Translations under genes and position numbers: made by a program
In this document: positions 26,805 to 36,896 of the stretch, piece after piece
Layout of the letters: each line of letters begins with the position of its first letter
Numbering within the stretch: the stretch's first letter is position 1
Notes under the pieces: model-generated
What the model was told of the DNA's origin: nothing
What the model saw: the letters and a program-made list of their open reading frames with translations, nothing else
Database searches by the model: none
Source of the DNA: Rhabdaerophilum sp. SD176
GTDB lineage: Bacteria > Pseudomonadota > Alphaproteobacteria > Rhizobiales > Beijerinckiaceae
Assembly (NCBI RefSeq): GCF_030143245.1
Contig: NZ_JARJNS010000005.1
Location: forward strand, 248,001-312,000
DNA length: 64,000 nucleotides
Direction: 5' to 3'

Positions 26805-27020
26805 GACCCGCTCCAATAACGCCCCTTCACCAAAACCCGCCCGACTTCGGCCCGGCAGCTTTTTCGCGAAAGTCACACGTTCACCCTCTAGATGTGTGCT
26901 CTTCACCGCCGAAACTACCTGCGTCTCGATTGCGAATGCGTTAATGCGGTGGCATGGCAGGATCGAATTTGCAGGGATCGCGGGAGGTTAGCCCGCTCCA
27001 AAGTGCAGACGTGGTTGATA

Positions 27021-28043
27021 ATGAACAAACAAGTTTCCAAAAATTTTCCTGTCTGGATGCTGTCCGCCGACGCGCAATCGGCAGCGAAAACGGGAATTCC
27101 GGCCCCGGGTGATCGTTTTCGTGTTGTGGCCATCGGGAATTTCGATGGCGCCCATCTCGGCCATGCCGCCCTCGTGGAGGCGGGTCGGACCCTGGCCGGT
27201 GAGAAGGCGCCTGGCCGCCCGGTCGAATGCGTGGCTCTGACCTTCGATCCCCATCCGCGCGCGCTTTTCCAGCCTGGCCAGCTCCTCTTCAGGCTGACGG
27301 CTCCGGAAGACCGCGCGGCCGCTTTACTTGGTATCGGCTTTGATGCCGCAGCGATCATCGCGTTCGACAGGGCCTTTGCCAGCCTCTCGGCCGAGGCTTT
27401 CATCGCCGACATCCTTCTCGGCGCACTCCGGGCCGATGCCGTGGTGGTGGGCGAAGATTTCCATTTCGGTCAGGGCCGCAAGGGCACGCCGGCTTTGCTG
27501 GTGACCGAGGGCGAGCGGCTCGGTTTCGCGGTGCGTCTTGTCAGGCCCGTCCGCCATGCTGACGGGACGACCATCTCCTCCACCGCCATCCGCGAGGCCT
27601 TGGCTGCCGGTGATATCCCCCGCGCCAATGCGATGCTCGGCCGGCCCTATGCCGTGGCCGGTGAGGTGATCCACGGTGCCAAACGCGGCCGGGAGATCGG
27701 TTATCGCACGGCGAACATTGCACTCGATCCGGGCAACGCTCTGGCTTATGGCATCTATGCCGTGACCGCCGCACTCGATGGGGAACCGCTCCGCGGCGTT
27801 GCGAGCTATGGCCGGCGCCCGCATTTCGACAATGGCCCGCCCTTGCTTGAGGTGCATCTCTTCGATTTCAGCCGCGACATCTACGGAAGCCGGCTGGCAG
27901 TCGCTTTCCATGCCCGGCTGCGCGGCGAGGCCAAGTTTGATTCGCTGGAGGCGCTGCTGGCGCAGATGGCGCGCGATTGTAAGGCCGCGCGGGCGATCCT
28001 TGACTCGAGCACCGGGGTTCTTCCCCAACGCGGCAAAGCCTGA
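27021..28043 (+). CDS. ribF: Bifunctional riboflavin kinase/FMN adenylyltransferase
   Basis: 340 residues; makes FMN and FAD. The N-terminal adenylyltransferase domain shows VVAIGNFDGAHLGHAALV and FDPHPRALF; the C-terminal kinase domain shows GEVIHGAKRGREIGYRTANI and GVASYGRRPHFDNG. I use ATG 27021; the frame is open 129 bases upstream but overlaps the divergent CheY promoter region. It precedes ileS and lspA on the same strand, an order common in many proteobacteria. Confidence 0.93.
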   Translation: MNKQVSKNFPVWMLSADAQSAAKTGIPAPGDRFRVVAIGNFDGAHLGHAALVEAGRTLAGEKAPGRPVECVALTFDPHPRALFQPGQLLFRLTAPEDRAAALLGIGFDAAAIIAFDRAFASLSAEAFIADILLGALRADAVVVGEDFHFGQGRKGTPALLVTEGERLGFAVRLVRPVRHADGTTISSTAIREALAAGDIPRANAMLGRPYAVAGEVIHGAKRGREIGYRTANIALDPGNALAYGIYAVTAALDGEPLRGVASYGRRPHFDNGPPLLEVHLFDFSRDIYGSRLAVAFHARLRGEAKFDSLEALLAQMARDCKAARAILDSSTGVLPQRGKA

Positions 28044-28171
28044 TAGAGCGGCACCATGGTCGGTACCCGCATCTTTCTGGCGCGAATTATCACCCCGGCT
28101 CCGGCGCGTTGATCGCCAGGGGCCGGTTGTTGCTGTCGCCCTGATCTGCCGTTTTTCGAGAAGAGCCCTCG

Positions 28172-31100
28172 ATGTCCGAACAATCCGCCGCTTTCGATTA
28201 TTCGAAGACCCTGTTCCTGCCCGAAACCGAGTTTCCCATGCGCGCCGGCCTTCCGCAGAAGGAGCCGGAAATCCTTGAACGCTGGCAGAAGATCGATCTC
28301 TATCGCCGGATCCGCGAGGCGTCGAAGGGCAAGCCGAAATTCGTGCTGCATGATGGCCCCCCTTACGCCAACGGCAACATCCATATCGGCCATGCGCTCA
28401 ACAAGATCCTGAAGGACCTCGTGACCCGCAGCCAGTCGATGCTGGGGTTTGATTCGAATTACGTGCCGGGTTGGGATTGCCACGGCCTGCCGATCGAATG
28501 GCGGATCGAGGAGGAATACCGGGCGCGCGGCCAGTCCAAGCCGGAGCTCAATTCCGGCACGGCCATCAACGCGTTCCGCGCCGAATGCCGCGCCTATGCC
28601 GAGAAATGGCTCTCGATCCAGCGCGAGGAATTCAAGCGGCTGGGCGTGACGGGCGACTGGGACCACCCCTATTCGACCATGGCCTTCCATGCCGAGGCGC
28701 AGATCGCCCGCGAGATCATGAAGTTCAAGGATAACGGGCTGCTCTATCGCGGCTCGAAGCCGGTCATGTGGTCCGTGGTCGAGAAGACCGCGCTGGCCGA
28801 GGCGGAAATCGAATATCACGACCACCAGAGCGACATGGTCTGGGTGAAGTTTCCGGTGAAGATGGCGTCCGGCCCCACTTTTCAATGGACTGCAGGCCGA
28901 ACTCCAGAACAAATCGCCCAAAGTTACCAGCAGCTTGTGGATTTGTTCAGTACTGCCAGCATCCTTATCTGGACGACAACGCCCTGGACACTGCCGGGCA
29001 ACCGCGCAATCTCCTTCTCCTCAAAGATCGCCTATGGTCTGTTTGAAGTTACGGCGAACGAGCGTGATTTCGGCCCGAAGCCGGGCGAGCGCTACATCAT
29101 CGCCGACAAGCTGGCTGAAGCAGTTGCAGGTGCAGGGAAAGTGTCGTTTTTGCGGTTGGTGGACGTACCTCCGGACTCGCTTGAATATTGGACCTGCGCC
29201 CACCCGCTCGCCTCCCTCGGCTATACTTTCGACGTTCCTCTCCTCGATGGCGACCATGTCACCGACGATGCGGGCACGGGCTTCGTCCATACCGCGCCGA
29301 GCCATGGCCGCGAGGACTTCGAAATCTGGACCCGCGCCGATATCCAGCAGGACCTGCGCGCCCGCGGTATCGAGACGAAGATCCCCTTCACGATCGATGA
29401 TGACAGCATCTACACCGACGAAGCCCCCGGCTTCACGGGCAAGCGCGTGATCACCGAAAAGGGCGAGAAGGGCGATGCCAACGAGGCCGTCATCAAGGCC
29501 TTGATCGAGGCGGATGCCCTCGTCGCGCGCGGGCGTCTGAAGCACCAGTATCCGCATAGCTGGCGCTCGAAAAAGCCGGTGATCTTCCGGAACACGCCGC
29601 AATGGTTCATCGCGATGGACAAGCCCTTTGCGGTGGATCCGGCGCAAGCCACCAACGGCGCGACCCTCCGCGACACCGCCTTCGAGGCGATTTCGAACAC
29701 CGAATGGGTGCCGGGTTCGGGCGAGAACCGCATCCGCGGCATGGTCGAGAACAAGCCGGACTGGGTGATGAGCCGCCAGCGTGCCTGGGGCGTGCCGATC
29801 ACCGTTTTCGTGCATCGCGACACGAAGGAACTCCTGCTGGACAAGCGCGTGGATGAGGCCATCGCGGCCGCCTTCGATCAGGAAGGGGCGGATGCCTGGT
29901 TCGCGGAAGGCGCGGCCGAGCGGTTCCTCAAGCCCTTCGGCCACGATGCCGCCGCCTACGAGCAGGTCACCGACGTGCTCGATGTCTGGTTCGATTCCGG
30001 CTCGACCCATACCTACACGCTGGAAGATCCGAAGCATTTCCCCGGCCTCGCCGGCGTGAAGCGCAAGGTCGATGGCGGGGTGGACCGGGTGATGTATCTC
30101 GAGGGCTCCGACCAGCATCGCGGCTGGTTCCAGTCCTCGTTGCTGGAAAGCTGTGGCACGCGCGGCCGCGCGCCCTTCGACGTGGTGCTGACCCATGGCT
30201 TCGTCCTCGACGAAAAGGGTCAGAAAATGTCGAAATCCCTCGGCAACGTGACCGCCCCGCAGGATGTCATCAAGGATTCCGGCGCCGATATCCTCCGGCT
30301 CTGGGTGGCCTCGGCCGATTATTCGGACGATCTTCGCATCGGCAAGGAAATCCTGAAGACCTTCGTCGAGACCTACCGCAAGCTGCGCAACACGATCCGC
30401 TGGATGCTGGGCGCGCTGAGGCACCATGATGGCCAGCCTGTCGACGCCACCGCCATGCCCGAGCTGGAACGGCTGATGCTCCACCGGCTGGCTGAGCTCG
30501 ATCCCGTGATCCGGAAGGCCTATGCGGATTATGATTACCGCAAGGTCGTTATGGAGCTTTCGGCCTTCATGAATACCGAGCTCTCGGCCTTCTATTTCGA
30601 TATCCGCAAGGACACGCTCTATTGCGATCCCGCCTCCAGCCTGGCCCGCCGCGCCGCGCTGACCGTGATCGACATGCTTTGCGATACGATCCTGCGCTGG
30701 CTCGCGCCGATTCTCGTCTTCACGGCGGACGAGGCCTGGCTCGCCCGCAATCCGGGTTCGCCCGGCTCGATCCATGAGCTGGGCTTCCGCGACATCCCCG
30801 CCGGCTGGCATGACCCGGCTCTCGCCGCAAAATGGGATCGCCTGCGCGAGATCCGCCGCGTCGTGACCGGCGCGCTGGAACTCGAGCGGGCAGACAAGCG
30901 GATCGGGTCCTCGCTGGAAGCCGCGCCGGTCGTCCATCTCGCCGATTCCGCTGATCTTGCCGCGCTCGAGGGCATTGACTTTGCCGAGATCTGCATCACT
31001 TCGGCGATCCGCCTCGCGGCCGGCGAGGGGCCGGGAGCGGCCTTCCGCCTGCCGGACGTCAAGGGGGTGGCGGTTGAGCCGGCCCGGGCGGAGGGCGTAA

Positions 31101-31222
31101 AATGCGCCCGTTCCTGGCGTTATTTCGATCCCGCCACGGCGGATCCGGCCTTCCCCGACATTACCCCCAGGGATGCGCAGGCCATGCGGGAATGGCAGGC
31201 CGCCAACCCGCAGGCAGCGTGA
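28172..31222 (+). CDS. ileS: Isoleucyl-tRNA synthetase
   Basis: 1016-residue class I synthetase with HIGH ([12 protein letters not shown], 71-74) and KMSKS (685-689) motifs, the editing (CP1) domain in between, including [13 protein letters not shown], and a C-terminal anticodon-binding region. The C-terminal zinc-binding cysteines of many bacterial IleRS enzymes are not evident. A stretch of about 300 bases (roughly 28876-29185, in CP1) uses codons unlike the rest of the gene (CAA, AGT, TTG, ACA, GTA). lspA begins 7 bases after the stop. Confidence 0.96.
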   Translation: MSEQSAAFDYSKTLFLPETEFPMRAGLPQKEPEILERWQKIDLYRRIREASKGKPKFVLHDGPPYANGNIHIGHALNKILKDLVTRSQSMLGFDSNYVPGWDCHGLPIEWRIEEEYRARGQSKPELNSGTAINAFRAECRAYAEKWLSIQREEFKRLGVTGDWDHPYSTMAFHAEAQIAREIMKFKDNGLLYRGSKPVMWSVVEKTALAEAEIEYHDHQSDMVWVKFPVKMASGPTFQWTAGRTPEQIAQSYQQLVDLFSTASILIWTTTPWTLPGNRAISFSSKIAYGLFEVTANERDFGPKPGERYIIADKLAEAVAGAGKVSFLRLVDVPPDSLEYWTCAHPLASLGYTFDVPLLDGDHVTDDAGTGFVHTAPSHGREDFEIWTRADIQQDLRARGIETKIPFTIDDDSIYTDEAPGFTGKRVITEKGEKGDANEAVIKALIEADALVARGRLKHQYPHSWRSKKPVIFRNTPQWFIAMDKPFAVDPAQATNGATLRDTAFEAISNTEWVPGSGENRIRGMVENKPDWVMSRQRAWGVPITVFVHRDTKELLLDKRVDEAIAAAFDQEGADAWFAEGAAERFLKPFGHDAAAYEQVTDVLDVWFDSGSTHTYTLEDPKHFPGLAGVKRKVDGGVDRVMYLEGSDQHRGWFQSSLLESCGTRGRAPFDVVLTHGFVLDEKGQKMSKSLGNVTAPQDVIKDSGADILRLWVASADYSDDLRIGKEILKTFVETYRKLRNTIRWMLGALRHHDGQPVDATAMPELERLMLHRLAELDPVIRKAYADYDYRKVVMELSAFMNTELSAFYFDIRKDTLYCDPASSLARRAALTVIDMLCDTILRWLAPILVFTADEAWLARNPGSPGSIHELGFRDIPAGWHDPALAAKWDRLREIRRVVTGALELERADKRIGSSLEAAPVVHLADSADLAALEGIDFAEICITSAIRLAAGEGPGAAFRLPDVKGVAVEPARAEGVKCARSWRYFDPATADPAFPDITPRDAQAMREWQAANPQAA

Positions 31223-31229
31223 GGTCGGC

Positions 31230-31742
31230 ATGACGGGCGAGGCCCGGCCGTCCGGCGATCCGGCGGCCCTCCGGATCGGGCTCGGTATTGCGCTGGTCTG
31301 CCTTCTGGCTGACCAGGCGAGCAAGCTCTGGCTGATCTATGGCACCACGCTGCGGCTCACCTATCCCTGGCCGGTCCTGCCATTCGTCGATTTCACGGTT
31401 GTCTGGAACCGGGGGATTTCCTACGGCCTGTTCCAGCAGGATTCGGATACCGGGCGCTGGTTCCTTGCGGCTTTCAAGATCGCCGCTGCGATCTTCCTGA
31501 CCTTCTGGCTCCGGAAATCCGCAAACCGGCCGGAGACCATCGGGATCGGGCTGATCATCGGTGGGGCGATCGGCAATGCGATCGACCGCATCGTGCATGG
31601 TGCGGTCTTCGACTTTGTGCATTTCCATATCGGTACTTTCAGCTGGTATGTGTTCAATATCGCCGATGCCGCCATCGTTTTCGGGGTCATCTTCATGGTC
31701 CTCGGGCAGCTTTTACCATCCCGTGCCCCGGAATTGCCCTGA
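31230..31742 (+). CDS. lspA: Lipoprotein signal peptidase LspA
   Basis: 170-residue inner-membrane aspartyl protease that cleaves prolipoprotein signal peptides. Four hydrophobic segments are visible. The catalytic aspartates are in GNAIDRIVHGAVFDF (D119) and VFNIADAAIV (D146). The start has GAGG 6 bases upstream and follows ileS by 7 bases, the classic ribF-ileS-lspA arrangement. Confidence 0.95.
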   Translation: MTGEARPSGDPAALRIGLGIALVCLLADQASKLWLIYGTTLRLTYPWPVLPFVDFTVVWNRGISYGLFQQDSDTGRWFLAAFKIAAAIFLTFWLRKSANRPETIGIGLIIGGAIGNAIDRIVHGAVFDFVHFHIGTFSWYVFNIADAAIVFGVIFMVLGQLLPSRAPELP

Positions 31743-31768
31743 TCTGGTGTTTTGAGTGGGGGAATGAT

Positions 31769-32458
31769 ATGGGATCCAGCTGGTTACGGAGTTCCCCGAT
31801 GGTCTCTTCTTCTTTCACGCTCCTGCGCGCCGCTTTTCTCGGCGGCCTTGTTGGCTTTTCCGCGCTGGTCCCGCTCCCTGCGGTTGCACAGGATGGACTC
31901 CTGATGCGCAACATGCTGGGCCGGATCGGCCTTCTGCCCGATGAGAAGGAGCCGATCGAATACCGCGAGCGCCCCGGCCTTGTGGTGCCGAAGGATCTCA
32001 ACAAGCTCCGCGAGCCCGAGCCCGAGGATGCCGCCCGTCGCCAGGCCGCCGGTCAGTGGCCGCGCGACCCGGACGTGCTTGAGCGCGAACGGGAACGCCA
32101 GCGCCGGAAACTACCACTCGTCTCGGTGATTGCGGCGGATCCTTCGGAAGGGGGGCGCCTTTCCGTCGACGAACTCGCGCGAGGTCGCTCAACGCGCGGT
32201 GCCCAGATCGGAGAATCCGGAGTCCCGCTCAACGACAAGGCCGGCGTCCGACTCAGCATCCACGAGATGAAGGCGGCCGATGCGCGGCTTGCAGTACCCA
32301 CCTATCCTCCCGGCACGGAGCCGCCGCGTCGATATCTGACCGATCCTCCTGCTGGTCTGCGCGTTCCGTCTGCTGCTGTCCCATCGGGCAGAAGGACGGC
32401 GGATGGTCCCATTGTGGATGATTTCAGACCGTCGAATGTCTGGGGTCGTATCGACTGA
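31769..32458 (+). CDS. Exported hypothetical protein
   Basis: 229 residues with a signal peptide (LLRAAFLGGLVGFSALVPLP, cleavage near AVAQ-DG). The mature part is hydrophilic and Pro/Arg/Glu-rich (RLREPEPEDAARRQ-like stretch, then a highly charged RERERQRRK patch) with no cysteine pair or recognisable domain. I recall similar exported proteins at this site, between lspA and the M16 peptidase pair, in related rhizobial genomes, but I cannot name a family. A GGGGGAATGAT ribosome site supports the start. A strong terminator follows, so it may close the ribF-ileS-lspA unit. Confidence 0.75.
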   Translation: MGSSWLRSSPMVSSSFTLLRAAFLGGLVGFSALVPLPAVAQDGLLMRNMLGRIGLLPDEKEPIEYRERPGLVVPKDLNKLREPEPEDAARRQAAGQWPRDPDVLERERERQRRKLPLVSVIAADPSEGGRLSVDELARGRSTRGAQIGESGVPLNDKAGVRLSIHEMKAADARLAVPTYPPGTEPPRRYLTDPPAGLRVPSAAVPSGRRTADGPIVDDFRPSNVWGRID

Positions 32459-32509
32459 TGCGGCGTGCCGCCCCCTTGCAGGGGCGCCGTCCTGACGCCA
32501 TGTCTGAAG

Positions 32510-32536
32510 GGCCGGAATGATCCATTCCGGCCTTTT
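32510..32536 (+). terminator. Rho-independent terminator
   Basis: A perfect 10-bp stem, GGCCGGAATG (32510-32519) and CATTCCGGCC (32523-32532), closes on a 3-base loop (ATC) and is followed by TTTT. It lies between the exported unknown gene and the first M16 peptidase gene, which separates the two transcription units. Confidence 0.88.
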
Positions 32537-32577
32537 GTTTCATCGGGCCCGGCCGGGCCCAGCCTGCGAGGGAATCC

Positions 32578-33855
32578 ATGCGCACCGATGCTGCCGTCGA
32601 TCATTTCCATCTCGATAATGGGCTTGAAGTGGTGGTGATCCCGGACCGGCGCGCCCCTGTCGTGACGCATATGGTCTATTTCCGGAACGGCGCCGCGGAT
32701 GATCCCGCCGGCAAGTCCGGTATCGCGCATTTTCTCGAGCACTTGATGTTCAAGGGAACCGAAAGGAACCCCAAGGGCACATTCTCCGAGACGGTGGCCA
32801 GCCTCGGCGGTCAGGAAAATGCGTTTACCTCCTATGATTACACCGCCTATTTCCAGCGCGTCGCGAAGGAACATCTCGGCGCGATGATGGCGCTCGAATC
32901 CGACCGCATGACCGGCCTCGTCCTTGAAGGGCCGGAAGTCCTGTCCGAGCGCGATGTGGTGATCGAGGAGCGCAAGATGCGCACCGACAGCGATCCCTCC
33001 GCCCAGTTGCAGGAAAGCCTGCTGGCCACGCTCTATGTCCACCATCCCTATGGCACGCCGGTCATCGGCTGGGGCCACGAGATCGAGGATCTCCAGCGCG
33101 AGGATGCTTTGGCCTATTACCGGCGGTTCTACCGGCCGGACAATGCGATCCTGATCGTTGCCGGCGATGTTGAATCCGGCGAGGTCCGGCGCCTCGCCGA
33201 GGGAACCTACGGCCGTGTTCCGCGGCCGGAAGGGCCCGCCCCGGCGCGTCGGCGGGTGAAGGAGCCCGAAATCCGTGCAACGCGGCAGGTGCGCCTGAGC
33301 GATGCGAAGGTCGAGCAGCCCATCACCCAACGCGCCTATCTGGTTCCCGCCCATGCCACGGCCGAGGGTAACGAGGCCTTCGCGCTCGAATTGCTTGCGC
33401 AGATCCTTGGCGGGTCCCAGACCAGCCGCCTCTATCGCGCCCTCGTGCTCGATGGCAGCACAGCGGTCAATGCCGGCTCGTGGTACTGGAATGACGCGCT
33501 CGATATCGGCCAGTTCGGCGTTTATGCCGTGCCGGCGGAAGATGTTTCACTCGACGCTGTCGATGGTGCCATCGATGCCGTTATTGCCACCCTGCGTGAG
33601 GCGGAGGTCAGCGCCACCGAACTCGAACGCGCCAAGACGCGGCTGATCGCCGACATGATCTATGCGCAGGACAATCAGGCCCATCTTGCCCGCATTTACG
33701 GCGCCACGCTGACGACCGGCGGCACCGTGCGCGATGTGACCGATTGGCCCGAGCAGATCCGCGCCGTCACGGCGGCCGAGATCCTCGATGTTGCCAAGCG
33801 CTATCTCCAGCCCGGCCGCTTCGTGGTCGGACATCTCCTGAAGGCTGCGGCCTGA
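32578..33855 (+). CDS. Zinc-dependent M16 peptidase, active subunit
   Basis: 425-residue pitrilysin-family peptidase. The inverted zinc motif HFLEH (H51, E54, H55) and the third ligand E131 (HxxEH-x75-E spacing) are intact, so this is the catalytic partner. No signal peptide is evident. The adjacent second M16 gene, 16 bases downstream, lacks the motif; together they resemble the two-subunit mitochondrial-processing-peptidase-like arrangement of alphaproteobacteria. Confidence 0.92.
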   Translation: MRTDAAVDHFHLDNGLEVVVIPDRRAPVVTHMVYFRNGAADDPAGKSGIAHFLEHLMFKGTERNPKGTFSETVASLGGQENAFTSYDYTAYFQRVAKEHLGAMMALESDRMTGLVLEGPEVLSERDVVIEERKMRTDSDPSAQLQESLLATLYVHHPYGTPVIGWGHEIEDLQREDALAYYRRFYRPDNAILIVAGDVESGEVRRLAEGTYGRVPRPEGPAPARRRVKEPEIRATRQVRLSDAKVEQPITQRAYLVPAHATAEGNEAFALELLAQILGGSQTSRLYRALVLDGSTAVNAGSWYWNDALDIGQFGVYAVPAEDVSLDAVDGAIDAVIATLREAEVSATELERAKTRLIADMIYAQDNQAHLARIYGATLTTGGTVRDVTDWPEQIRAVTAAEILDVAKRYLQPGRFVVGHLLKAAA

Positions 33856-33871
33856 GCCCCGGACGGAACCC

Positions 33872-35146
33872 ATGAACGCACCCTTGTCCCATGCCCGAAC
33901 CACCAGCCGGGCCCGCGCCCTGGTCTCGCCTTCCGGGATCGAGATCTGGCATGTCGAGGATTACACCGTTCCGCTTGTCTCGATGGAATTCGCCTTTGTC
34001 GGCGGTGCCGCGCAGGATCCGGCGGGCATGGCCGGCCTCGCCAACCTGATGGCCGGCACGCTGGACGAAGGCGCCGGCCCGCATGATGCCTCGGCCTTCC
34101 AGGAGCGGCTGGAGGAAAAGGCGATCGAGCTGTCTTTCGACGCCGGCCGGGATCGGGTCGACGGCTCCCTCCGTACGCTTTCCGAACATGTCGAGACCGC
34201 GTTCGACCTGCTGGCGCTGGCAGTCAACCAGCCGCGCTTCGACCAGTCCGCGATAGATCGCGTCCGGAGCCAGATCATTTCCGGCCTCCGGCGAGAGGAA
34301 TCCGATCCCGGCGCCCGCGCGCGAGACCGGCTGAATGCCCTCGCCTTCGAGGGCCACAGTTATGCCCGTCCGGCAGATGGCCGCATCCCGGAATTGCAGG
34401 CGATCACCCGCAAGGATGTCGTTGCCCAGCATCAGGCGCTGTTCGGGCGGGATGTGCTGCATATCGCCGTGGTCGGCGCCATCTCGCCGGAGCAACTGAC
34501 GGCCCTTGTCGAAAAGGCATTCGGAGGGCTGCCGGCCAAGGCCCGCCTTGCCACCATTCCCGATATCGGCGTCGGCCATGCCGGCCATCGCGAGATCGTG
34601 CCGCTCGATATCCCCCAATCCACCCTCTACCTCGCCATGCCTGGCATCGCGCGGAAGGACCCGGATTTCATGGCCGCCCTGCTGGTCAATCACATCCTCG
34701 GCGGCGGCAGCTTCACCTCGCGCCTCTGGATGGAAGTGCGCGAAAAGCGCGGCCTTGCCTATTCGGTCTGGTCGAGTCTCTCCAACCGCCACCATGCCGA
34801 AACGTTCATTGCCGGCACGGCGACCAGCAACGAGCGCGTCGCCGAATCGCTCTCGATCATGCTGACCGAGATCGCGCGGATGGCGGAATCCGGCCCGACC
34901 GAAGAGGAAATGGCCAAGACCAAGGCTTTCCTGATCGGGTCCTATGCCCTCCGGTTCGATACTTCACGGAAAATCGCCAACCAGCTGCTCGAAATCGCCA
35001 TCGAGAAGCTCGGAATCGACCATATTGACCGCCGGAATGACGAGGTGGCAGCCGTCACCCTGCCGCAAATGCAGGCGGTGGCGCAGCGCCTTTTTGCCGG
35101 CCGGGAGCCGCTCGTGGTCGTGGCCGGTCAACCCAAGGGGTTGTGA
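33872..35146 (+). CDS. M16 peptidase-like protein, inactive subunit
   Basis: 424 residues of the same fold as the gene before it, but the zinc motif is replaced by LANLMAGT, so it cannot bind zinc in the usual way. The substrate-binding Arg/Tyr element of the C-terminal domain is kept (EVREKRGLAYSVWSSL). It is expected to pair with the active subunit at 32578-33855, as in other split M16B enzymes. Confidence 0.9.
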   Translation: MNAPLSHARTTSRARALVSPSGIEIWHVEDYTVPLVSMEFAFVGGAAQDPAGMAGLANLMAGTLDEGAGPHDASAFQERLEEKAIELSFDAGRDRVDGSLRTLSEHVETAFDLLALAVNQPRFDQSAIDRVRSQIISGLRREESDPGARARDRLNALAFEGHSYARPADGRIPELQAITRKDVVAQHQALFGRDVLHIAVVGAISPEQLTALVEKAFGGLPAKARLATIPDIGVGHAGHREIVPLDIPQSTLYLAMPGIARKDPDFMAALLVNHILGGGSFTSRLWMEVREKRGLAYSVWSSLSNRHHAETFIAGTATSNERVAESLSIMLTEIARMAESGPTEEEMAKTKAFLIGSYALRFDTSRKIANQLLEIAIEKLGIDHIDRRNDEVAAVTLPQMQAVAQRLFAGREPLVVVAGQPKGL

Positions 35147-35211
35147 TCCGGCCCCGATCGTGGCAACGGCTTTGTCCATAGGGTGCGGCACTTTCGGCCA
35201 GGGATGAGAGA

Positions 35212-36150
35212 ATGGCTCTGACGGCAGACATGATGGTCGACAGGCGGCAGCTGCGCAGGAAGCTGACATTCTGGCGCGTTATCGCGATTCTCGCCGCGCT
35301 CGCGGCACTTGTTGTGGCCGGGCTTGCCTGGCGCGGCAGCCTCGGATTTTCCCGCCCGCATATCGCCCGCATCACCATCGAGGGCATGATCACCGGCCGG
35401 CAGGCGACGCTCGATGTGCTCAAGCGCGCGGATAACGCCAATGTCCGGGCCGTCATCCTCCGGATCAATTCCGGCGGCGGAACCACGGCTGGTTCAGAGG
35501 CCCTCTACAACGAGGTGCAGCGCCTCGCCGGCAAGAAGCCCGTGGTTGCGGTTGTCGACGGCGTCGGTGCCTCCGGGGCTTACATGGCTGCGCTCGGCGC
35601 CGAGCGGATCATCGCAAATGGCAGCGGCATTGTCGGTTCGATCGGCGTGATTGCTCAGGTGCCCAATCTCTCGAAGCTGCTCGATACGCTGGGGGTCAAG
35701 GTCGAGTCGGTGCGGTCCTCGCCGCTCAAGGCTATGCCGAGTGGCGTCGAACCGACATCGCCCGAAGCGCGCAAGGCGCTGGAGGAGACGGTACTCGACA
35801 CCTATCGCTGGTTCCGGGCGCTGGTCGGCGAACGCCGGAAGCTCGAGGGCGAGGCGCTCGACAGGGTCACGGATGGCCGCGTCTTCACCGGCCGGCAGGC
35901 GGTTGAACTCAAGCTGATCGATGCTTTGGGCGGAGAGCGCGAGGCCATTGCCTGGCTGGAGGCGGAGAAGAAAATTGGCGCCGATCTTCCGGTGACGGAT
36001 TACCGGCCACGTCAGGCTTCGGGCACCCTGCCGGGGATTGCGGCCTTCCTCGGGCTCGACTGGCCGGGACTGGGCGACACCGCGCGCGATCTCCTCGGCC
36101 CCGGAGCGCTTGACGGCTTGGTGTCGATCTGGCAACCTTCGGGCCAATAA
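35212..36150 (+). CDS. sppA: Signal peptide peptidase SppA (short form)
   Basis: 312 residues with one N-terminal membrane anchor (WRVIAILAALAALVVAGLAW) and a ClpP-like serine protease domain. Catalytic Ser121 lies in DGVGASGAYMAALGAERIIA and the general-base Lys173 in SSPLKAMPSG, the Ser/Lys dyad of bacterial SppA. It is the single-domain form that assembles as an octamer in other bacteria. It is 73 bases upstream of ihfB, with a GAGAGA ribosome site. Confidence 0.93.
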   Translation: MALTADMMVDRRQLRRKLTFWRVIAILAALAALVVAGLAWRGSLGFSRPHIARITIEGMITGRQATLDVLKRADNANVRAVILRINSGGGTTAGSEALYNEVQRLAGKKPVVAVVDGVGASGAYMAALGAERIIANGSGIVGSIGVIAQVPNLSKLLDTLGVKVESVRSSPLKAMPSGVEPTSPEARKALEETVLDTYRWFRALVGERRKLEGEALDRVTDGRVFTGRQAVELKLIDALGGEREAIAWLEAEKKIGADLPVTDYRPRQASGTLPGIAAFLGLDWPGLGDTARDLLGPGALDGLVSIWQPSGQ

Positions 36151-36223
36151 TTATTCGAAATCAATTATCTAACGGGTTTCGCCATGCCGAGGGCGGGCCC
36201 GGTTTCCAGGACAGAGGTATTCC

Positions 36224-36526
36224 ATGATCAAGTCCGAACTGGTGCTCAAACTGGCCGAGCTGAACCCGCATCTCTACCAGCGGGATGTCGAGATTCTGGT
36301 CAATGCCATCCTCGACGAGATCACCGATGCACTCAAGCGTGGCGACCGGGTCGAACTGCGTGGCTTCGGCACCTTCTCGATCAAGGAACGGGATCCACGC
36401 CAGGGGCGTAATCCACGCACCGGCGAGAAGGTCAGCGTGACGGGCAAGGTCGTTCCCTATTTCAAGAGCGGCAAGGAAATGCGCGAGCGGCTCAACCCGA
36501 AGGCCGGCGCTGCCAAGCGCGCCTGA
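36224..36526 (+). CDS. ihfB: Integration host factor subunit beta
   Basis: 100-residue HU/IHF-fold DNA-bending protein starting [20 protein letters not shown], with the conserved [10 protein letters not shown] arm and [14 protein letters not shown]-terminus that mark IHF-beta. The sppA-ihfB gap contains an AT-rich stretch (TAATTATTCGAAATCAATTA, 36148-36168) that stands out from the surrounding GC and may hold its promoter or an autoregulatory site. Confidence 0.95.
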   Translation: MIKSELVLKLAELNPHLYQRDVEILVNAILDEITDALKRGDRVELRGFGTFSIKERDPRQGRNPRTGEKVSVTGKVVPYFKSGKEMRERLNPKAGAAKRA

Positions 36527-36556
36527 CACGCGCGCTGCTGGACAAGGAGAAACGCC

Positions 36557-36889
36557 GTGTTGCGCCTGCTGAAATTTCTGCTGCTGCTGCCGGTGGCGAT
36601 CCTTCTCGTCCTGTTCGGCGTGGCAAACCGGCAGATCGTCAGCCTTGTCATCGACCCGCTTTCGCCCCCGGCCGAGGCTTTGCGCGTCTCGGTGCCGTTG
36701 TTCCTGTTCTTCTTCGGCACACTTGCCGTTGGCGCCGTGATCGGCTCGATGGTGACCTGGCTCGCGCAGGGCCGGCATCGCAAGGCCGAGCGCCAGTTCC
36801 GCCGCGAGCGTGACCGCCTGCAGGATGAATGCACCCGGCTGAAAGCGCAGTCGGGCCAGGCCACGAACCTGCTTCCTGCAACAAGGTAA
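36557..36889 (+). CDS. LapA/DUF1049-domain membrane protein
   Basis: 110 residues with two membrane helices (LLKFLLLLPVAILLVLFGVA and VPLFLFFFGTLAVGAVIGSM) and a charged C-terminal tail (RKAERQFRRERDRLQDEC). It belongs to the lipopolysaccharide-assembly LapA-type family by architecture. It uses a GTG start after AAGGAG. It follows ihfB by 30 bases, a pairing seen in many proteobacteria. Confidence 0.86.
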   Translation: MLRLLKFLLLLPVAILLVLFGVANRQIVSLVIDPLSPPAEALRVSVPLFLFFFGTLAVGAVIGSMVTWLAQGRHRKAERQFRRERDRLQDECTRLKAQSGQATNLLPATR

Positions 36890-36896
36890 CGCTGCC

